From Arthrobacter sp. D5-1 (GTDB lineage: Bacteria; Actinomycetota; Actinomycetes; Actinomycetales; Micrococcaceae), in NCBI RefSeq assembly GCF_017357425.1, contig NZ_CP014571.1, positions 1,674,001 to 1,738,000 on the forward strand: a stretch of 64,000 nt of DNA. Direction: 5' to 3'. Under the pieces are notes generated by a model. The model was given only the letters and a program-made list of their open reading frames with translations, made no database searches and was not told where the DNA came from. Shown here piece by piece: positions 1 through 9,600 of the stretch. The position numbers were made by a program, and so were the translations under genes. How positions within the stretch are numbered: the first letter of the stretch is position 1; each line of letters starts with the position of its first letter.

Positions 1-1273
1 TGCAGGCAGGAGGCTTGGCGCGGCTGTGCTGGACTGGCTTGGCCCCATTGCAGTCCTGGCCACCACTTTCGCCATCGGCATCGCAGGCATCACGCAAACC
101 CGCAAAAACGGCTTCATTGTCTATGACACGGGCCTGTTGGTCCTCCTGGGCAGCATCGGCCTGGGTGTGACGGTGGTCTACATTTTTGTGCTGCTTGCAC
201 TCGAAGCCAAGTCCGGCAACACCATCGGCAATCAGCTCATGGGAATCCGCAGCTCCGATGCCGAGGGCTACGCCCCCGGTGCCGGTGCCGTTTTTGTACG
301 GGGCATCATCACCGGCGGCGTACTGCTCCTCGGCGGAATCACCTCGGTGGTTCTTTCTGCCCTTGGCCTGATTACCCTGGTGCTGTGGATCGGGCTTCCA
401 CTGCTGCTCCTGGGTGTTGTGTGGGCCGTCCTCGTGGTGGTCTCCAATGCCTGGGACAAGGACGGCAAGCTCCGCGGCTGGCAGGACAAGGCCGCGAAGT
501 CTTTGGTGTTCGACGTCAACGCAGGACGCAATCCCGTGGCCACGGGTGGCATCCAGGGCCCCTACAGTTTCGCGCCGATGGATCTCCCGCCCGTGCAACC
601 GGTGGCTTCTCCAGTCCCCTCCGGCGCAACGACTGGTGCCAGGGGATCCGGTGTCGCTCAGGCTGCTGCCGCTTCCTCTGCGGCCACTCCGTCCGGTTTC
701 GGGCAGTCCGCACCTGCGCCGGTGACTCCAGTGGTGCCCGCAGCCCAGCAGCCCTCACATGACCCCAACCAGTGGCGTCCGCCGTCGGCGCCACGGCCTG
801 CGACGGCTGCACAACAGCTGCCTCCCGTGACGCCGCAACCCCACGTTATCCAGCAACCGTCCGCGCCGCTTACCGGCTTTGCCGGCCACCCCGACGACGA
901 CGTGGAGCGCACCCAGATGCGCCCCGGCACTGCGCGGGCACAAGCGGTCCTGCGGATCCGGATTGATGACGGCCAGGACGTCCAACTCGGCGGCTCGGTC
1001 CTGCTGGGGAGGAACCCGGCTGCGCAGCCCGGGGAAGCGGTAGAGCAACTTTTGCCGGTTGCCGATCCCGGCCGGTCCATCTCCAAAACCCACCTGCATC
1101 TGAGGGTGGATGGCGATGGCGTCTGGGTCACCGACCGAAACTCCACCAACGGCAGTGCCGTCACCACGCCCGACGGTCTCCAGACGCGGCTCCATCCGGG
1201 CCAGGCAGTCTTGGTCCGTCCCGGTTCCACCGTTCACTTCGGGGACCGTTCCTTCCACCTAGGACAAGCATGA
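1..1273 (+). CDS. RDD-family membrane protein with C-terminal FHA domain (5' end outside window)
   Basis: The frame is open to the left edge of the window. A GTG at 26 is available, but the residues before it (AGRRLGAAVLDWLG) are the typical opening of an RDD domain, so the true start is almost certainly upstream. The RDD landmarks are the Arg pair and Asp of that opening, a GNTIGNQLMGIR stretch and a late RGWQDKAAKSLVFDV segment, between hydrophobic helices. A Pro/Ala/Gln-rich linker follows, then an FHA domain at about nt 945-1260 with GRN, SISKTHL and DRNSTNG, the residues that bind phosphothreonine. The protein should sit in the membrane and show a phosphopeptide reader to the cytoplasm. 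Its stop overlaps the ATG of the phosphatase gene (ATGA), which suggests translational coupling in the kinase/phosphatase/secretion operon. Confidence 0.88.
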   Translation, partial: AGRRLGAAVLDWLGPIAVLATTFAIGIAGITQTRKNGFIVYDTGLLVLLGSIGLGVTVVYIFVLLALEAKSGNTIGNQLMGIRSSDAEGYAPGAGAVFVRGIITGGVLLLGGITSVVLSALGLITLVLWIGLPLLLLGVVWAVLVVVSNAWDKDGKLRGWQDKAAKSLVFDVNAGRNPVATGGIQGPYSFAPMDLPPVQPVASPVPSGATTGARGSGVAQAAAASSAATPSGFGQSAPAPVTPVVPAAQQPSHDPNQWRPPSAPRPATAAQQLPPVTPQPHVIQQPSAPLTGFAGHPDDDVERTQMRPGTARAQAVLRIRIDDGQDVQLGGSVLLGRNPAAQPGEAVEQLLPVADPGRSISKTHLHLRVDGDGVWVTDRNSTNGSAVTTPDGLQTRLHPGQAVLVRPGSTVHFGDRSFHLGQA

Positions 1274-2196
1274 ATTCACAGCCGGCCACCCCTGCCAATG
1301 CCGAAGCCGGCGCTCCTGCAGGCGGGTCTTCCTTTGGCCTGAGTTACGGGTACGGGACGGACCGCGGACTGCGCCGTGAACTGAACGAGGATTCGTTCAT
1401 CGCTGCAGACCCCGTCTTTGCGGTAGCAGACGGCATGGGCGGACATGAGGCCGGTGAAATTGCCAGCGGCATGTGTGTCCGGGCCCTGGGCAGTGCCCCC
1501 GAACTTGCAGCTGGCGTGCGTACCGCATCTGCAGCCGACTTGCAGGCCTGCCTGTTGAGGGCTGACGCAGCCATCCGCAACGCCACGGGAGCCCGCGCCG
1601 GAACCACGCTGTCCGGCGTGGTGGTGGTGGAACAGATGGGCCTGCCCTATTGGCTGGTGATGAACATCGGAGATTCCAGGACGTACCGCCTCAGCCAAGG
1701 GGAGTTCACGCAGGTCAGCGTGGACCACTCCGAGGTGCAGGAACTGGTGGATTCCGGGGACATCACCGCAGAGCAGGCAACGGTTCATCCCCGCCGCCAC
1801 GTAGTGACCCGTGCCTTGGGCACCGGCGATGAGACCGAGGCCGATTTCTGGTTGCTTCCCATCCAGGAAGGTGACCGGATCATGGTCTGCTCCGACGGTC
1901 TCAATGGTGAGCTGGGCGACGACCACATGTTCCGCATCCTCAGCACCGTCGCCCATCCGCAGGATGCCGTGGATGCTCTGATCCAGGCTGCCTTGCGAAG
2001 CGGCGGCCGGGACAACGTCACCGTCATCGTGGTGGACGCCAAGAACGTCATGAACGACGCCGGCATCGCCACCACTGCGCCCCGTCCAGAGGTTGATTCC
2101 GAGGTTGAAGAGGACACCCTTCCACGGGCCTGGGTTAATGGCGCGGACGAGGTATCCGCAGCTGACCAGGAGGAAGGCGTCGATGGCAAGCAGTAA
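1270..2196 (+). CDS. PP2C-family serine/threonine protein phosphatase
   Basis: A 308-residue PPM/PP2C metal-dependent phosphatase. Visible motifs are RRELNEDSF (first metal Asp), VADGMGGHEAGE (the DGMGG metal motif), NIGDSRTYRL, CSDGLNGELGDD and GGRDNVTVIVV, spread over residues 15-265. No membrane segment is seen, so it should act in the cytoplasm. It starts four bases inside the preceding gene and overlaps the next by 14 bases. With the kinase two genes downstream it forms a writer/eraser pair, and the FHA proteins around it are likely readers of the same phosphothreonines. The acidic C-terminal tail (residues 270-308) has no recognised fold. Confidence 0.93.
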   Translation: MNSQPATPANAEAGAPAGGSSFGLSYGYGTDRGLRRELNEDSFIAADPVFAVADGMGGHEAGEIASGMCVRALGSAPELAAGVRTASAADLQACLLRADAAIRNATGARAGTTLSGVVVVEQMGLPYWLVMNIGDSRTYRLSQGEFTQVSVDHSEVQELVDSGDITAEQATVHPRRHVVTRALGTGDETEADFWLLPIQEGDRIMVCSDGLNGELGDDHMFRILSTVAHPQDAVDALIQAALRSGGRDNVTVIVVDAKNVMNDAGIATTAPRPEVDSEVEEDTLPRAWVNGADEVSAADQEEGVDGKQ

Positions 2197-4192
2197 CCTT
2201 TCGCTGACCCGCTACCAGCAAGGCGACTGGTTTGGCGTTGTGCGGAACGGGACCGTGGTTCTCCTTGGCCCGGATACACCGCATGCGCTGATCGACGCTG
2301 TCTGGGAGTTGCTGGCATCGGCTCCCGAGGCCCACGAGGTCCTTCACGAGGTGACGGATGCCTTTGGTGTTTCGTTGAGCCGGATCCCTCCGTTCGGGAT
2401 CATTGACGCCAAGGACGCGCTCCGCGTGTTCCTCCGTGGTGATCTCGAATTGCTGGTCCAGGTGGAATCGGGCACCGAACAGCTCACAGGCCGTGACGTC
2501 ACCACATGGACAGAACGCAGGCTCGCGGGCGCATCCTCCTACAGCCTTCGGATCGGGGGCGGTTCCGCCTCCGGCATGCCGTTGAACAGCCTGCCCCTGA
2601 CGGAGGGCGTGGTGCTGTTGTCAGTTCTCGAAGCTGAACCCGGCCAACCCGGCCGCGATGTGGGGCCGGCGATCCATGCAGCAGCCGTTCCTTTGGAGGA
2701 GCCGGCAAACGACGGAAAAAACCAGCACCCTGTCCCGGACAAGGTTTCCGACGAAACCATGATCGGCTACACCGAAGCGGACCTTGGCCTGACCATCGCA
2801 CCCGGCCACTTGGGGCTGGGGCAGGAATCAAATCCTGGCGATGAACCTGCCAGTGAACCTGCGGCGGATGGGCGTGCCGGAGAACCTGCTTCCCGACAAG
2901 CCTCTGCCGACGAAACCTCCCATGGCGAAACAGCCACCGCCGAGCCCGTCGTCGCCGAAACCGCCACCGCCCAGCCCGCCGCCGGCCCGCCTTCGGAGGA
3001 TGGAGCTGCTTCACCGGCACGTGTTTTGGCAGGGGAGACCGCTCAAGAACCAGTCGCGACGGACGGCCTCGAAGTGGCCGGTGAACCCGTCCACACCAGC
3101 ACCACTGATCCTTTGGTCCCCACGTTGGAAAACACCACCAACTACGATCACCTGTGGGATAAGACGGTGATGCGCACCATCGAAGATGCCGCCGTACGGG
3201 TGGATGACGACTCCGACGACCACGATGCCCCGGTGTCCAAGACGCCGGGTGCTCCGGTGGCCCCTGCGCCCATGCCTGCAGCACCTGCTGCAGAACCGCA
3301 GGATCCGCTATCGTCAGTTCCGGCGCAAGTGACCCCAGCACCGGCAGAGCAGCCTTCGGCAGAGCAACCTTCGGCAGGGCAACCTGCGGCTGTGCAACTC
3401 CCTTCCGACCAGGGAACGGGTCTGATTGATTCCGTACCCTGGCTGCGGACCGGTCCTGCCGCGTCGGATGCAGGCAGTGCCGCCCCCGCGTCTTCAAGCC
3501 TGCCCGCTGCTCCGGCCATCGGGTCCGCGCCGTCGCCAGGCCCGGCCCAGTCACAGCCCACTGCGGGCCCTGCCCCGCAGCTTCCGGGCGGCTGGCCACC
3601 TGCACCGCCCGCAGGCGTCGTCGACGAAGATGCGGACCATGACGGCCAGACCATCATGAAAAGCAGCCTGGCTGCAGGGAATGACGATGCGGCCAAACCG
3701 GCACCGGCTGCCCTGGACGCTGCGGTTGCCAATGGGCCAAGCGTGCTGGCACGGGTGTGTTCGCAGGGGCACGCGAATCCACCTACGTATCCGCAGTGTT
3801 CTGTCTGTGGCACGGCACTGTCCGGGGATGCCGAGCAGGTCCAGCGGCCGCGACTTGGCCGCATGCGCCTTTCCACGGGCGAGTTGATCGATCTTGACCA
3901 GTCGCTGATCGTTGGACGGCAACCTTCCGTTTCCCGTGTCCAAGGTGGCACCATGCCCAAGTTGGTGCAGGTGGAGAGTCCCGGAGGGGACATTTCCCGC
4001 TCCCACGTCGAGGTCAGGCTGGAGGGCTGGCACGTCATGTTGTGCGACCTGAAGGCAACCAACGGAACAGTGTTGATCAGGGAAGGCCAGGCCCCCCGCC
4101 GCCTTGCCCAAAACGAAATGGCCATTCTGCTGGACGGCGATATCGCCGAGCTGGGTGACGACATTTCATTGCGTTTCGAGGAGATTCTTTGA
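2183..4192 (+). CDS. FHA domain protein with zinc ribbon and long Pro/Ala-rich linker
   Basis: 669 residues from the ATG at 2183, chosen because a strong Shine-Dalgarno AGGAGGA lies at 2168-2174, eight bases upstream. A longer frame from 2093 has no such signal. The N-terminal 150 residues form a globular domain I do not recognise. Residues about 200-520 are low-complexity Ala/Pro/Glu-rich sequence, with repeated AEQPS/AETATA blocks that suggest a flexible tether. A CxxxH-9-CxxC motif near residue 525 looks like a small zinc ribbon. The last 95 residues are an FHA domain (VGRQPSVS, ISRSHVEV, DLKATNGT). It resembles FHA/zinc-ribbon adaptors found beside actinobacterial kinases. The gene overlaps both neighbours and is part of the same operon. 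Confidence 0.85.
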   Translation: MASSNLSLTRYQQGDWFGVVRNGTVVLLGPDTPHALIDAVWELLASAPEAHEVLHEVTDAFGVSLSRIPPFGIIDAKDALRVFLRGDLELLVQVESGTEQLTGRDVTTWTERRLAGASSYSLRIGGGSASGMPLNSLPLTEGVVLLSVLEAEPGQPGRDVGPAIHAAAVPLEEPANDGKNQHPVPDKVSDETMIGYTEADLGLTIAPGHLGLGQESNPGDEPASEPAADGRAGEPASRQASADETSHGETATAEPVVAETATAQPAAGPPSEDGAASPARVLAGETAQEPVATDGLEVAGEPVHTSTTDPLVPTLENTTNYDHLWDKTVMRTIEDAAVRVDDDSDDHDAPVSKTPGAPVAPAPMPAAPAAEPQDPLSSVPAQVTPAPAEQPSAEQPSAGQPAAVQLPSDQGTGLIDSVPWLRTGPAASDAGSAAPASSSLPAAPAIGSAPSPGPAQSQPTAGPAPQLPGGWPPAPPAGVVDEDADHDGQTIMKSSLAAGNDDAAKPAPAALDAAVANGPSVLARVCSQGHANPPTYPQCSVCGTALSGDAEQVQRPRLGRMRLSTGELIDLDQSLIVGRQPSVSRVQGGTMPKLVQVESPGGDISRSHVEVRLEGWHVMLCDLKATNGTVLIREGQAPRRLAQNEMAILLDGDIAELGDDISLRFEEIL

Positions 4193-5892
4193 GTTCCAAG
4201 AGGCCCCCCGCGCCGCCTCCACCCATTCCGGGATTCCAGTATGTGAGCCTGCTGGGCTCCGGCGGATTCTCGGATGTTTACCTGTATGAGCAAGACCGGC
4301 CGCGCCGTAAAGTGGCCGTCAAAGTGCTGCTGTCAGACCTGAAGACTGAGGGCGCACGCCGACGCTTCGAGTCCGAAGCGAACCTGATGGCGCAATTGTC
4401 ATCGCACCCGTACATCGTGACGATCTTCGAAGCCGAGATTACGGAGAGCGGCCACTCCTACCTCGCCATGGAGTACTGCTCCCGGCCAAGCCTTGATGTG
4501 CGGTACCGCCGTCAGCGCTTCAGCGTGGACGAGGTCCTGGCCGTCGGCATCCAGGTGGCGTCCGCCGTCGAGACCGCGCACCGGGCCGGCATCGTCCACC
4601 GGGACATCAAACCGGCCAACATCCTGGTCACCGACTACAACCGTCCCGCACTGACGGACTTTGGTATCTCCGGCACCATTGGCGCCGACACCGAGGACGA
4701 CGCCGGCATGTCCATTCCGTGGTCGCCGCCCGAGCAGTTCCGGGGTGGCGCGGTGGACGGGGTTCCCGTTGACATCTGGGCGTTGGGAGCCACGCTCTAC
4801 ACCCTCCTGGCAGGCCGTTCGCCCTTCGTCTTGCCCGGGCAGGACAATTCCCAGCGCGAGCTGATTTCGCGCATCACCAACTCGCCCCTTCCCAGGCTTG
4901 GGCGGGCGGACGTACCGGAGTCCCTGGAACTCGTCCTGGCCACCGCCATGGCAAAGTCTCCAGGGTCCCGCTACTCGTCTGCGCATGCTTTTGCCCTGGC
5001 GCTCCAGCGGATCCAGACAGAGTTGAACCTGTCCCAGACACCGTTTGAAGTGCTTGAAGAACCCGGGCACGGCGACGACCAGCATCCGGACGACAACTTC
5101 GAGGAAACCCGGGTCCGGAGCATTGCTGCGATTGATCCCGACGCTTCCGGGACAGCCACCACGGGATCGGCGCCCACCTTCCCCGCCCGGACCTTCCCGT
5201 CCACGGTTCCCGGCGCCACGCAAGCTCCTGCACACGTTTCCCCGCCACAAACGCATAAGGGCGCCGCCCAGCAAACCCCACCGCAATTTCACGCGCCGGT
5301 CCGGGATCAAAGCGCGGTGGAGGCACCCGAGGTCGCGGAATCCACGGTCCTTCGAGGCTGGCAGGCTTCGCCGGCTGCGGTGGATGTTGATGCAACGGTC
5401 AGCCGCTCCGCTGCGTCCGCAGGGGCATCGGCAACGGAAGATAACGTCCAGGCAGCCGACCACAGCAAGCGCAACCTGTGGCTCGCCGCCACCGGGGCGG
5501 CAGTGCTGGTGGTCGCCGTCGTGGTGGGCATGGTCCTGGGTTCGTCGGCACAACCCAAAGTTGCCCCGACGGAAACAGCCAGCAAGGCCCCGGCCGATGC
5601 CTTGGACAGTGGCAGCGTCCCGGACGTCGAGGCACTGGCCGCGGCGCGGGATACCAAGGACCCGAATATCATCGTTTTTTCCTGGAAGAACCCGCAGCCT
5701 AAAGAGGGCGATACCTACAAGTGGCGCACCAAATCGGCCAAGGCTGACGGCGCCTATGAGACAACGCAGACGGAGAAGGCCTTCGTTTCAGGCTTTGGCG
5801 AACCGCCCATTTGCGTGCAGGTCATCATTGTCCGGTCGGACGGCAGCGCGTCGCCTGAGGGGCCGGGCTCCATCGCTTGCCTGGACGGGTAG
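4189..5892 (+). CDS. Transmembrane PknB-type serine/threonine protein kinase with extracellular FN3-like domain
   Basis: 567 residues from a TTG start that overlaps the previous stop (TTGA); GAGGAGA lies at 4178-4184. The kinase domain covers about residues 16-275, with the Gly-rich loop GSGGFSDVYL, the VAVKVL lysine near 44, catalytic HRDIKPAN at about 137, DFGIS at about 157 and the PPEQF/DIWALG segments. A Pro/Thr-rich juxtamembrane stretch leads to one transmembrane helix at about 430-450. The outer part, residues 486-567, is a compact beta-rich segment reminiscent of fibronectin type III rather than the PASTA repeats of PknB, so the sensed ligand is probably not muropeptide. It is the likely source of the phosphothreonines read by the FHA proteins of this operon. 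Confidence 0.93.
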   Translation: MSSKRPPAPPPPIPGFQYVSLLGSGGFSDVYLYEQDRPRRKVAVKVLLSDLKTEGARRRFESEANLMAQLSSHPYIVTIFEAEITESGHSYLAMEYCSRPSLDVRYRRQRFSVDEVLAVGIQVASAVETAHRAGIVHRDIKPANILVTDYNRPALTDFGISGTIGADTEDDAGMSIPWSPPEQFRGGAVDGVPVDIWALGATLYTLLAGRSPFVLPGQDNSQRELISRITNSPLPRLGRADVPESLELVLATAMAKSPGSRYSSAHAFALALQRIQTELNLSQTPFEVLEEPGHGDDQHPDDNFEETRVRSIAAIDPDASGTATTGSAPTFPARTFPSTVPGATQAPAHVSPPQTHKGAAQQTPPQFHAPVRDQSAVEAPEVAESTVLRGWQASPAAVDVDATVSRSAASAGASATEDNVQAADHSKRNLWLAATGAAVLVVAVVVGMVLGSSAQPKVAPTETASKAPADALDSGSVPDVEALAAARDTKDPNIIVFSWKNPQPKEGDTYKWRTKSAKADGAYETTQTEKAFVSGFGEPPICVQVIIVRSDGSASPEGPGSIACLDG

Positions 5893-5937
5893 CCGGCATA
5901 TGACACTTACTTACCGCCGACTGAGGAGGCACAGATC

Positions 5938-6642
5938 ATGGGGGATCTAGCAATAGATTTCTGTGGGGAATGGTACGAACCATCCGACGAAGACGTCTTT
6001 GACATTGGTCGCGAAGGTGACCTGGAGGTCGACGACAACCCGTATCTGCACCGACGCTTCCTGCAGATCGCCCGTTACGACGGCATGTGGTGGCTCAGCA
6101 ACGTGGGCAGCATGTTGTCTGCCACCATCGCCGATGGTTCCGGCGGCATGCAGGCCTGGCTTGCGCCGGGTGCAAGGATCCCGTTGGTCTTCAGCCACAC
6201 CAACGTGATCTTCACTGCCGGGCCCACAACGTATGAATTCGCCGTCCATTTGAAGACGCCGTCGTTCCGGCATGAGGCCCGCGAAGAGGACCAGGCGGGG
6301 GACACCACCATTGGCCCCGTGGTCTTCACGGACTCACAGAAGGCCCTGATCGTGGCCTTGGCTGAGCCCATGCTGCGCCGCGAAGGCACTGGCTTCAGCG
6401 CCATTCCCTCCTCAGCAGAGGCTGCGAAGCGGCTGGGTTGGGCCCTGACACGGTTCAACCGCAAGCTGGACAACGTGTGCGACAAACTGGACCGCGTTGG
6501 AGTCGTTGGTTTGCGCGGTGGCGCAGGGAAACTCGCCACCAACCGCCGCGCCCGCCTGGTGGAGCACGCGGTGACCTCGCATCTGGTGACCCCGGCTGAT
6601 TTGCACCTCCTTGAAAAAATGACTGGAGTCGACGAAGGATGA
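5938..6642 (+). CDS. Divergent FHA-like protein with winged-helix-like C-terminus
   Basis: 234 residues; Shine-Dalgarno GAGGAGG at 5923-5929. Residues about 18-105 follow an FHA pattern (FDIGREGDLEVDDNPYLHRR, then WWLSNVGS), but the usual Ser-Arg-x-His is replaced by Leu-His-Arg-Arg and the Asn-Gly of the last loop is absent. Phosphothreonine binding may therefore be altered or lost. Residues about 130-230 (SAIPSSAEAAKRLGW onward, ending in an Arg-rich helix) look like a winged helix. I do not recognise a named family. The stop overlaps the ATG of the secretion ATPase (ATGA), so the two proteins are probably made in step. It may be an adaptor or assembly partner of the ATPase; a DNA-binding role is less likely given the context but is not excluded. 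Confidence 0.7.
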   Translation: MGDLAIDFCGEWYEPSDEDVFDIGREGDLEVDDNPYLHRRFLQIARYDGMWWLSNVGSMLSATIADGSGGMQAWLAPGARIPLVFSHTNVIFTAGPTTYEFAVHLKTPSFRHEAREEDQAGDTTIGPVVFTDSQKALIVALAEPMLRREGTGFSAIPSSAEAAKRLGWALTRFNRKLDNVCDKLDRVGVVGLRGGAGKLATNRRARLVEHAVTSHLVTPADLHLLEKMTGVDEG

Positions 6643-9600
6643 AGTTTCGCCTGACCTTGCGGCGTGATCCTGCCGAAGCAAAGGACCTCGCCGTGACGGT
6701 GGATGGTCGCGCCACCGTGGCGGACATAGCCACCGAACTCTGGGTCGCCGACCCCGTACGCAAGGGGACCGAACCGCCGTCGAACCTGTCCATCAGCGTG
6801 GACGAAGCGTTCGTTGGCGGTGGCCTGTCCGGACACGTGCTCCGCCCCACCGACAACTTGCTGGAGTCCGGGTTGCGGCCCGGATCCAAGGTCTCGCTCG
6901 CGCAGGTCAGCGAACAGTTTGCCTCGAACGGCCACGCCAACGGCACCAACAGGGGACCGGCAGCGGCGACGTTGCGCGTCATGTCAGGGCCCGACGTCGG
7001 GCGCGAGTTTTCGCTGCCTTTCGGCACCAGCTACATCGGCCGGGACAGGGACGCCGACATCAGGCTTTCCGACCCGCTGACGTCCAAGCGCCATGCCCGC
7101 GTCACGGTGGGCGAGACGGTGGAGATCGTGGATACGAACTCTGCCAACGGGCTGCTCATGGACGGCTTGCCCGTCACGCGGGCAACACTGCAATCCTCGG
7201 ACACGGTTACGTTGGGCGATACCACTGTAGGAGTGGTGGCGTTGTCCCGGAACCACAGTGGTGGCCCGTCATCGCCCTTGGTGGACTTCAACCGGTCACC
7301 GCGGGTCCTGCCGAGGTTCGAGTCACCCAAGCGGGTGCCGCCGGCCGGTCCCAAGCGCCCCGAGCACCAGCCGTTCCCCTACATCATGCTGGTGGCGCCG
7401 CTGCTGATGGGCGGCGTGCTTTTTGCCGTCACCCAGAACCTGCTCTCTGTCCTCTTCATGGCCATGATGCCGCTGTTCATCGTGGGGCATTACGTAGACC
7501 ACAAGATGCAGAGCAAGCGCCAGGCCAAGGAAGGCCACAAGCAGTTCAAGGCCGCCATGCTGGCTTTCCGCGAGGACATCGACCGGCAGCAGAACATCGA
7601 GCGCGCCGTCAGGCTCCAGGAAGCGCCTTCGGTCAGCGATACCGTGGACGCGATCTACAAACTTGGCCCCTTGCTGTGGACCAACCGTCCCGAGCACCAG
7701 CACTTCCTGGGCGTCCGTTTCGGGCTGGGCTCCGCGCCGTCGCGCATCCCCTTTGACGAGCCAAGCGCCAACGAAACCGAACCGCAGTACATGCGGGAAA
7801 TCCAGGAATGCCTTCAGCAGGTCCGGGTGATCGAGGGCGTGCCCATTGTTTCCCAACTGCGGACCTCCGGATCGTTCGGCGTGGCGGGGGACCGCAGCGT
7901 GGTGGACGATGTTGCCCGCGGGATGGTGCTTCAACTGGTAGGCCTCCACTCGCCTGCAGAAGTGGTCCTGACCTCGCTGACCTCGGCGCGCTCCCGTGAA
8001 CGTTGGGACTGGCTGCAATGGCTTCCGCATGTCGGTTCAGGCCACAGCCCGCTGTCCGGTGACCACCTCGCCGCAGGCCCTGGCGCCGGTGCTGCCTTGT
8101 TGTCCCGCTTGGAAAGCCTCGTGGAAGAGCGCGAGTCCATGGCCAAGGAGCCAGGGCCGCAGCATCGCCCCGGGCTCAAGAACGAGCACGAAGAAATCCC
8201 AGCCCCCGTTGTGCCCGCTGTCCTGGTGATCGTGGAAGACGATGCTCCCGTGGACCGTGGACGCCTCACGCGCCTGGTGGAGCGCGGCCCTGACCATGGC
8301 GTGCACGTCATGTGGGTAGCAGCCAACGTGCAGTCCCTCCCTGCAGCGTGCCGGGACTTCCTCTCCGTTGACGGCGATCACGGCACCACAACAGGCCAGG
8401 TCCGCCTGGGCAGGCACACCTATCCTGTGAGCTGCGAAAGCCTCGATGCGGACCTTGCTACGCAACTGGCCCGCATGATGTCGCCGTTGGTGGACGTCGG
8501 AAACCCGCTCGACGACGACTCCGACCTCCCGCGCGCCGTGTCCTACGCCACGTTGATCGGCAAGGAACTGATGGACAACCCGCAGGCCGTTGCTGAACGT
8601 TGGCAGGAGAACAATTCTGTCCACGCCACCGCCGTGCCCAACCGCAAGGACAACGGCAGCCTCCGCGCGCTGGTTGGTTCCAAAGGCGTGGAGCCGTTCT
8701 ACCTCGATCTCAAGAACGAAGGTCCGCACGCACTGGTGGGCGGAACCACCGGCGCCGGCAAGTCAGAATTCCTCCAGTCCTGGGTGATGGGCATGGCCGC
8801 GGCCTACAGCCCGGACCGTGTCAGCTTCCTTTTCGTGGACTATAAGGGCGGCGCAGCATTCGCGGACTGCCTCCACCTGCCCCACACCGTGGGACTGGTG
8901 ACGGACTTGTCCCCGCACCTTGTCCGCCGTGCACTGACCTCCCTGCGCGCTGAACTGCACTACCGGGAACGGCTCCTGAACCGCAAGAAGGCCAAGGACC
9001 TGCTGGCGTTGCAACGTGAAGCCGATCCCGAGGCACCGCCGTACCTGATCATCATCGTGGACGAATTCGCGGCACTGGCTACGGAAGTTCCGGAGTTCGT
9101 GGACGGCGTGGTGGACGTCGCTGCCCGTGGCCGTTCCCTGGGCCTGCACCTGATCCTGGCCACCCAGCGGCCTGCCGGCGTCATCAAGGACAACCTGCGT
9201 GCCAACACCAACCTCCGTGTCGCTTTGCGCATGGCTGATGAAGTGGATGCCGTGGACATTCTTGGTGTTCCCACTGCCGCCTATTTTGATCCCTCCATCC
9301 CGGGCCGTGGCGCCGCGAAGACCGGCCCCGGGCGGATCCAGGGCTTCCAGACCGGATATGCCGGTGGCTGGACCACCGAGAAACCGCAACGTCCGCGGAT
9401 CGACATCGTGGAGATGGCCTTCGGCTCCGGGCCCACCTGGGAACCGCCGTTGGTGGCCCAAGTGGAGGAAGAACCCGCAGGGCCGAACGACATCGCCCGG
9501 ATGACGGAAAACATCATCCGTGCCGCGGACGTCCTCTCGATCGAGCCTCCCCGGAAACCGTGGCTTAACGAACTGGCCACCACGTACGACTTCTCCAAGC

